Assembly (NCBI RefSeq): GCF_001278115.1
Contig: NZ_LIYD01000005.1
Span: forward strand, 3,375,717 to 3,439,716
Direction: 5' to 3'
Length of the DNA stretch: 64,000 nucleotides
Source: Flavobacterium akiainvivens
Lineage (GTDB): Bacteria; Bacteroidota; Bacteroidia; Flavobacteriales; Flavobacteriaceae
Shown: positions 59,011 to 64,000 of the stretch, piece by piece
Position numbering within the stretch: the first letter of the stretch is position 1
How the letters are laid out: each line of letters starts with the position of its first letter
Notes under the pieces: generated by a model
The model's input: the letters and a program-made list of their open reading frames with translations, nothing else
Told to the model about the DNA's origin: nothing
Databases searched by the model: none
Translations under genes and position numbers: made by a program

Positions 59011-62000
59011 TTAATAAACTATCTTCTTAGTCACTTTGCCCTTTACAGTTTCAATTTCGACTATAATTACTTGGTTGCCTGCGTTAAGGTTGCTTACAGT
59101 AGCAGTAGTGGCGTTAATGCCGTTTTGCTCATACAGCTTCCTGCCGCGGATGTCATACAGGGTAACGGCGGTCATCTCTACCGCACCCGATGTAATGTTT
59201 ATAGCGCCGTTTTGCTGGTATATCAGTACCATATTGGCAAGTTCCGGCTGATCGATGCCCAGCGCATCTGTTTCATAATATACTTCAAACCTTGTGTCAA
59301 AAGCACCGGCACCTGTAGTAAAGGTGTAAGCACCCTCCTGAAGGTTGTACGTTGTACCGGTAAGGTTGTCTTTTACAAAAATGGCCTGCCCTTGTGCAAA
59401 CAGCCCGTCTACACGGTCAAGGCTCAGGGTATATTCGCCGGCAACGGTAGCGTTAAAGCCCAAAGGCACCACATCAGTCACCTCAAACTGCGGCCTGGCC
59501 TGTATGGCAAGGTTGTCCTGGCCTGCCTTGCTGTAAAGTGCAGCAGTACCATCGGCAAAAGAACGTGCATCATAACCATAGTCAAGGCCGGCTGTGCCCT
59601 GTGGCATGTAGCTAACCAGTGCCTGGCTAAATGCCGAAGCCCCGTTAAGGTTTATCCACCACCTTGATACGGCAGGGGCGTTGTTTGTATTTTGTGTCCT
59701 GAAGAACGGCTGGCCGTTAGCAACCGGAGCGCCTTCCCTCATGCTGTTGCTGAATGTAACCTGGTGTGCAGCGGTAATGTCATTACGTAGCTTTACAATA
59801 AAGCCCTGCCCCGGAGATATAATCCAGTTGGCGTTAAACTCGCCCTCTTCTGCGGCAGCATAGTAAAAGTCGCCGTTATCGCCATCCATATCGCCACCAT
59901 CGGCCTCATTGGCAGTAAAGCCGGCCATGGTAAGGTGTGCGTAGCTGGTTTCAAGTGCATTGTTGCGTTTCCTCCAGAAATAAATACCCTCACCGGCTTC
60001 AAGCACACTGCTGTTCTGGTTAAAGAACTCCGTTACGCTTATAGGCGATGCATAAGGGTTTGCCACGGCAATGTAATGATTTACAAGGTTTCCGGCAGGT
60101 ACCGTTATGTCTCCGTTGTTTGGTACGCCGTTAAAGTTGCCGTAAAACGGTATTTTGGTTGTACCGCCATTGTAGCCCGGTATAGCCGGAAGGTCGTTTG
60201 GCATACGGATAAGGTAGCCCGTGCCGTTAGCAAACTCAGTAGTAGTAGGGTCGGCCACCTGAAGGTAGTTTTCGTCGCCGTTGCTGTTAAGCCCGTAGGT
60301 ATAAAAACGGCCAATGGCAGTTTCGGGGCTAAAGTCAAACAGCACCTGGTTTTGCACCGGAGAGCCCCACAGTGTATAGTCAAGCCTGTACAGCTCGTTG
60401 CTGTTGCGCCATACGCTAGCAGCACCGGTATTGGCCACATTATTTACCTGCACAAGGGCAGCGTTGTTTTCTATGGTAAGTGCACCGTTAGTAACCACGG
60501 CATTTTGCACCGTTAGCGTACCGCCGGTTTTAACCGTTACCGAAGCGCCTGTTGTAATGGTAATGCTTTTTGCAGCAGCTGTGGCAAGGGTTACTTCAGG
60601 GTTGTGCATGGTAGTATCAATAACCACGTCCTGGTCTATGGTAGGCACACCGCCACACCAGTTGGCACCATTATGCCAGTTGCTGTCTACAGCGCCTGCC
60701 CAGCTGTTTAGCACGCTAATAGTTGTAGCAGCGCCTTCGCCCGTGCCGTCGCACTCGTTTGGCACTATCCTGACCCAGTAGGTTGTGCCTGCCTGTGCCG
60801 CAACGGTTGCCGTAACATCTGTAGCGCCGCTAATTATGTTCTGGCCTGTAGTGCCGGTTCCCCACTGGTAGGTTTGGCCTGCCTTAAGCATACCGCCCAC
60901 AGCGGTAAGGGTAACATCAGTACCCGGGCATACAGCGCCGGTGTTAGATGATGTAATAGACGTAGGTTGTTGGTAAACCGGGGTAATGTCTAACTTCACG
61001 TTAGCGCCACCCTGATACTCGTCTATAACAATTTCTATTGTAGTATCTGCACCAAAGTGATAGTTGCCCAGGTTAGCGTTAGCCGGGCCGGGTTCCCAGC
61101 CGTTAGGGTTAATGGCACCGCCATTGCCTAATGTGTAGTTGGCAAAGTTAACCTGTGTGCCGTCTATGTAAATTTTAATATGGTCGTCCCATTTTTGAAG
61201 CGTCAGGTTGTATTCGCCGCAGGTAAAGCCCTTACGCTTGTACACAAACCCAAAATAGTCGTTTTCTACCGCGCAGCCTGTCCAGGTGGCAGCAGCCGAG
61301 GGGCTTGCACCGCTGGCCCACATATTTTCTGAATTAACAGTCAGGGCGCTATCAGTATAATATCCTTTATAAGTGTAGGTGTGCGGGTTAGTGTTGGTAT
61401 TTATGTGCGATGTATACACGTTCCACTGGTTATCGCCATACTCAGCCGGGTTTCCTGGTGTGTTTGCACTTGTGGTAACGTTAAACACAATACCGTCGGT
61501 ATGTCCGTTGCAGGGGCTTGCCAGCACGCGCCTTACCCAGTATGTGCCCGGTTGGGTAACGTTGCTCCAGGTAGGGGTGTTAAAACCGCTTGCAGGGTTT
61601 GTGCCTACAACGCTGCCATAGCCCCACTGGTAAGTGGCGCCGTTTTCTGTACCGCCCTGTGCATAAAGTGTGGTGTAGCCGTTGCAGCTGTAAATCACAT
61701 TGCCGGTAACCTCTGTAGGGGCTGTGGCATTGCAGGTAAGCAGGCTGCTGTTAAAGCTAACGCGGGCACCGCCGCCGGCCTCATAAAATTCTACAATAAT
61801 GTTAAGGGTTGTTTCTTCCTCAATTGTAATATCATAGTTATACGCAACATAGCCGTGGTTGGTCCACGAGTCTGCCGGGGTAACAAAAGTATTGCCGCCA
61901 TCAAGGCTTAGCCTTACACCATCGTCTCCGCCTACAGTAAACCTGTAGTATCCCGGAGCATACGTTTTCTGCATTTTGTAGCGCACGGCAAAATCATCAA

Positions 62001-62304
62001 AATAGTAGCCGCAAATGTTATCGCCTTCCATTGCATTTCCGCCATAGTCGTGGTCAAACGTGGCAGCTTCTGTAACAAAGCCACGGTAGGTTCCGGTAAA
62101 CGGGCTTGCGGGTGGGTTGCCGGTTTCGTAGCCGGAATAAACATAGCCTATCCATTCGTCCTGGCCATAAGTGGTTTGGTCTCCTGCCGGGTTATCCGGG
62201 CATTGTGCCTGTGCCGAACTGTTAAAAAACAGAAGGGCAGCTGTAAAAACGGTAGTTATAATACTACTTCTTTTACTTAGGGGGTTGAAAGTAAAATTAT
62301 TCAT
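59011..62304 (-). CDS. T9SS-secreted PA14-domain protein (adhesin-like)
   Basis: 1097 residues from the ATG at 62304, which gives a signal peptide (MNNFTFNPLSKRSSIITTVF..., cleaved after AQA). The ATG at 62379 lies upstream of the predicted transcript start and was rejected. Residues about 30-195 are a PA14-like sandwich ('YYRFTVGGDDGVRLSLDGGN', 'IIVEFYEAGGGARVSF'). A second PA14-like unit is at about 280-430. An Ig-like segment ('GVCPGTDVTLTAVGGML'-like), a repeat-like beta region and a long C-terminal module ('GRFYTYGLNSNGDENYL' on) follow. The T9SS domain ends 'TKKIVY'. Probably a carbohydrate-binding surface protein. Related to the next gene over the C-terminal 450 residues. Confidence 0.87.
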   Translation of the reverse strand: MNNFTFNPLSKRSSIITTVFTAALLFFNSSAQAQCPDNPAGDQTTYGQDEWIGYVYSGYETGNPPASPFTGTYRGFVTEAATFDHDYGGNAMEGDNICGYYFDDFAVRYKMQKTYAPGYYRFTVGGDDGVRLSLDGGNTFVTPADSWTNHGYVAYNYDITIEEETTLNIIVEFYEAGGGARVSFNSSLLTCNATAPTEVTGNVIYSCNGYTTLYAQGGTENGATYQWGYGSVVGTNPASGFNTPTWSNVTQPGTYWVRRVLASPCNGHTDGIVFNVTTSANTPGNPAEYGDNQWNVYTSHINTNTNPHTYTYKGYYTDSALTVNSENMWASGASPSAAATWTGCAVENDYFGFVYKRKGFTCGEYNLTLQKWDDHIKIYIDGTQVNFANYTLGNGGAINPNGWEPGPANANLGNYHFGADTTIEIVIDEYQGGANVKLDITPVYQQPTSITSSNTGAVCPGTDVTLTAVGGMLKAGQTYQWGTGTTGQNIISGATDVTATVAAQAGTTYWVRIVPNECDGTGEGAATTISVLNSWAGAVDSNWHNGANWCGGVPTIDQDVVIDTTMHNPEVTLATAAAKSITITTGASVTVKTGGTLTVQNAVVTNGALTIENNAALVQVNNVANTGAASVWRNSNELYRLDYTLWGSPVQNQVLFDFSPETAIGRFYTYGLNSNGDENYLQVADPTTTEFANGTGYLIRMPNDLPAIPGYNGGTTKIPFYGNFNGVPNNGDITVPAGNLVNHYIAVANPYASPISVTEFFNQNSSVLEAGEGIYFWRKRNNALETSYAHLTMAGFTANEADGGDMDGDNGDFYYAAAEEGEFNANWIISPGQGFIVKLRNDITAAHQVTFSNSMREGAPVANGQPFFRTQNTNNAPAVSRWWINLNGASAFSQALVSYMPQGTAGLDYGYDARSFADGTAALYSKAGQDNLAIQARPQFEVTDVVPLGFNATVAGEYTLSLDRVDGLFAQGQAIFVKDNLTGTTYNLQEGAYTFTTGAGAFDTRFEVYYETDALGIDQPELANMVLIYQQNGAINITSGAVEMTAVTLYDIRGRKLYEQNGINATTATVSNLNAGNQVIIVEIETVKGKVTKKIVY

Positions 62305-62327
62305 ATCAAAGATATTTTTGGGTATTG

Positions 62328-62335
62328 CAAATATA
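62328..62335 (-). promoter_or_regulatory. Promoter -7 element of the PA14 T9SS gene
   Basis: TATATTTG on the minus strand, 23 nt before the ATG at 62304. Confidence 0.55.
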
Positions 62336-62471
62336 TTGATAATAAGCGTTTTAAGGTGTTTGAGTAGCATTATTATCAATAATTCACATAAAAGGAAGAT
62401 TAGTTAAAGTCTAAATAACTAATGGAGTAAAACGTTAATAAATTTTAAGAAAAAATTAACAAATACTGTTA

Positions 62472-62503
62472 ATAAAAAACCCCCACTTTTAACGGTGGGG
62501 GTT
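62472..62503 (-). terminator. Terminator (second module)
   Basis: AACCCCCAC (62478-62486) pairs perfectly with GTGGGGGTT (62495-62503), then a T run on the minus strand. No complete gene lies directly in front of it. Confidence 0.8.
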
Positions 62504-62600
62504 CCTACATCCAACTAAAAAATTACTAAAACATTATAATGTAAAACATTATAATTTCTTTTCTCATGTGGGGGGACATCAAATTTAACTTGTGTATAGT
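62504..62600 (-). pseudogene. Possible 3' remnant of a T9SS paralog
   Basis: Minus strand. 62504-62530 is a perfect copy of the 27 nt behind the next gene. In front of it, about 40 nt align by eye with the last codons and stop region of that gene (reading AAAAGAAATTATAATG against AAAAAGATTATGATG). A 13-codon frame (62531-62566 region, MRKEIIMFYIIMF) ends there. I read it as what is left of a deleted tandem copy. A TAAATTTG element at 62580-62587 could still transcribe it. Confidence 0.4.
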
Positions 62601-62623
62601 TTTGTAATCCTGTTTTAAAAAAG

Positions 62624-62650
62624 ACCCCCTTTAACAAAAGCCTCGGGGGG
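62624..62650 (-). terminator. Terminator of the partial T9SS gene
   Basis: CCCCC (62625-62629) pairs with GGGGG (62645-62649), followed on the minus strand by a run of T. Confidence 0.65.
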
Positions 62651-62686
62651 CCTACATCCAACTAAAAAATTACTAAACTATTATGA

Positions 62687-64000
62687 TTAGTTCATCATAA
62701 TCTTTTTAGATACAACCTGGTTGTTGCTAAGGGTTACATTTACAATAACCACTTGTTGGGCAACGGCAAGGTTAGCGCTTGCAAACTCAGTGTTGTCTAT
62801 ATTGTTTTGCGTAAACAGTGTCCTGCCAAGCATATCATAAACGGTTACAGCGCTTATGTTTTCGGTAGCAGTAACTTTAACCTGTTGTGCATCGCGGTAT
62901 ACTATTACATCTTTAGCATCAACTACCGGAGTTGTAGTACCAAGTTCATCCTGAGATACATACACTACTACAAAACGGTCGTTAAAAGTACCTGCACCGC
63001 TTGTAAACTCATAGCTGCCATTGTTCAGGTTGTGGGTTATGCCCAGTTGGTTATCTTTAAGATATACTTTCTGGCCTTGAGCAAACACACCCTGTGCACG
63101 GTCTATTTCAATTTCGTATGTTCCGGCAGCAGCGGCGTTAAAGCCAAGTGCTACTGTATCTGTATCTTCAAAGTTACCTCTTGACTGTATGGCAAGTTGT
63201 TTTACAGTGTCCTGTTCAGTCATTAGAGAGTACATATTCAGGTTACCGCCTGTTAGTGCCTCACCGTCATAAGCTTTGTCATAACCAAGGGTAGTTACCG
63301 GCTCATAAGCTACAAGAATCTGGGCAAAGTTGTCGCCACCTTGTACATTAAGCCATACTTTACCGTTTTGTGCAACTTCCGGTGTACCATCGTTTTGTGT
63401 CCTGAAGAACGATGATGTAAGGGTGTTCTGGCGCAGGTTGTTTTTAAATACAAGCTCTTTGTTTGCACCGGTAGCGTGTACTACAAAACCTTGACCTACG
63501 TTTAGTATACCACCTTCAGCAGCTTGCCAAGGGTCTGTAGCTATAGTGTTTCCGGCGTTAGTGTTACCACCGGTACCATCAGCATTAAGTGTTGCAGTGT
63601 TGGCTACATAACCGGTTATTGTACAGGTAGCATAGCTTATTACAGCAGCGTTATTGGTTTTCCTCCACAGCCATATTGTACCGTCTATCGCTTCCCTGTT
63701 AAGAGCGTTTTCTACAAGGAATGCAGTAATGTTTATTGGAGAAGGGTAAGGGTTACCCACGCCGTTGTATGCATTACCTGCGTTGCTTAGCGGCACCCTT
63801 ATAGTACCGTTGTTAAGTGTACCTTCAAAAGTGTGCTCATATTGTGTGCGTGCAGTACCTTCGTTGTAGCCTGAAATGTTTGGCAAGCTGTTAGGCATAC
63901 GGATAAGGGCAGACTTACCGGTTACAAATTTTTCAGTTTGTGGCGAAGTGTAAGCAGTATACACATCTGCAGCTGTATCATAAAAGTAGAAACGGCTTGG
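62687..64000 (-). CDS. T9SS-secreted protein, C-terminal part (partial)
   Basis: The frame is open through base 64000, so the N-terminus is outside the window; 437 residues are visible. It begins with 'PSRFYFYDTAADVYTAYTSP', which aligns with 'GRFYTYGLNSNGDENYL' of the preceding gene, followed by 'ALIRMPNSLPNISGYN', 'GNPYPSPINITAF', 'GQGFVVHATG' and 'SSFFRTQND', all with counterparts there. The sorting domain ends 'NNQVVSKKIMMN'. The two genes are therefore paralogs over their C-terminal modules. The shorter frame starting with GTG at 63964 is an artefact of the window edge. Confidence 0.85.
   Translation of the reverse strand, partial: PSRFYFYDTAADVYTAYTSPQTEKFVTGKSALIRMPNSLPNISGYNEGTARTQYEHTFEGTLNNGTIRVPLSNAGNAYNGVGNPYPSPINITAFLVENALNREAIDGTIWLWRKTNNAAVISYATCTITGYVANTATLNADGTGGNTNAGNTIATDPWQAAEGGILNVGQGFVVHATGANKELVFKNNLRQNTLTSSFFRTQNDGTPEVAQNGKVWLNVQGGDNFAQILVAYEPVTTLGYDKAYDGEALTGGNLNMYSLMTEQDTVKQLAIQSRGNFEDTDTVALGFNAAAAGTYEIEIDRAQGVFAQGQKVYLKDNQLGITHNLNNGSYEFTSGAGTFNDRFVVVYVSQDELGTTTPVVDAKDVIVYRDAQQVKVTATENISAVTVYDMLGRTLFTQNNIDNTEFASANLAVAQQVVIVNVTLSNNQVVSKKIMMN

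Larger units (their letters stand above)
62305..62686. other. Intergenic stretch with duplicated repeat-terminator module
   Basis: It holds the promoter of the PA14 gene, two terminators (62472-62503 and 62624-62650) and two copies of a 27-nt direct repeat starting CCTACATCCAACTAAAAAAT (62504-62530 and 62651-62677), each directly upstream (minus strand) of a terminator. The segment between the modules resembles the 3' end of the next gene and looks like a remnant. Confidence 0.7.

Noticed and set aside
62531..62570. 13-codon frame MRKEIIMFYIIMF as a small protein gene
   Set aside because: Its similarity to the 3' end of the neighbouring gene makes a gene remnant more likely than a new small protein.

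Overview
The window is chromosomal DNA of a member of the Bacteroidota, most likely a Flavobacteriaceae species close to Flavobacterium. Eight genes end in a type IX secretion (T9SS) sorting domain of the 'LYPNP...' kind. More than fifteen genes have the Bacteroidota promoter signature TAnnTTTG, sometimes with an upstream TTTG, and no obvious Shine-Dalgarno sequence. The gene order panC-panD-flippase-hydrolase-radA, next to a glycogen-synthase-like gene, a DUF4270 lipoprotein gene and glmS, also fits this family. I saw no rRNA, tRNA, CRISPR array, transposase or phage gene.

Layout. 1-4.1 kb: an OmpA-type lipoprotein (cut by the window edge), exonuclease III and a TPR/LuxR-type membrane regulator. 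4.1-10.8 kb: a secreted M1 peptidase, an ArsR-type repressor next to a DinB-fold protein, a GT9 glycosyltransferase, a single-domain HD hydrolase of the ppGpp type, an AhpD-like protein and a small secreted protein. 11-20.4 kb: serS, a TPR protein with a lipoprotein, a DUF4286 protein, rsmA, a T9SS leucine-rich protein, mgtE and an unknown secreted protein. 20.5-30.3 kb: a hydroxyacid dehydrogenase fused to a VOC domain, a DUF805 protein, an OlsF-like two-domain acyltransferase, PdeM, a secreted PQQ-type sugar dehydrogenase, a DUF4139 protein with SusC-like motifs, an unknown anchored protein and an RlmI-like methyltransferase. 30.3-41.5 kb: an AsmA-GT51 fusion, radA, a hydrolase with Asp at the nucleophile position, a flippase-like protein, panD and panC on the minus strand, then the glycogen-synthase-like gene, DUF4270 and glmS on the plus strand. 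41.6-52.1 kb: a lipoprotein, an AI-2E family transporter, a BioF-like enzyme, two DUF2975 genes with an XRE regulator, a DUF3592 protein, atpD-atpC, a lipoprotein, a small membrane protein, ribF and an HTTM protein. 52.3-64 kb: a run of T9SS cargo (two tandem paralogs, an M12B protease, a PA14 adhesin-like protein and a related partial gene), interrupted by pth.

Most genes are housekeeping or cell-envelope genes. The pantothenate genes, radA and the envelope genes between 30 and 41 kb form two divergent operons around 37.1 kb. The T9SS cargo genes share only their export route.

I found no unmistakable new multi-gene system. The most unusual signals are: (1) several families of intergenic elements made of short phased units, often as inverted pairs and nearly always just behind a stop codon; (2) three genes whose -7 element lies exactly 4 nt before the start codon, suggesting leaderless mRNAs; (3) the dehydrogenase-VOC fusion; (4) an ArsR/DinB pair with a clear operator inside a promoter; (5) a pair of identical palindromes in the empty stretch before the M12B protease; (6) what looks like the collapsed 3' end of a lost T9SS paralog. 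All calls were made by eye; no database search or folding program was run.
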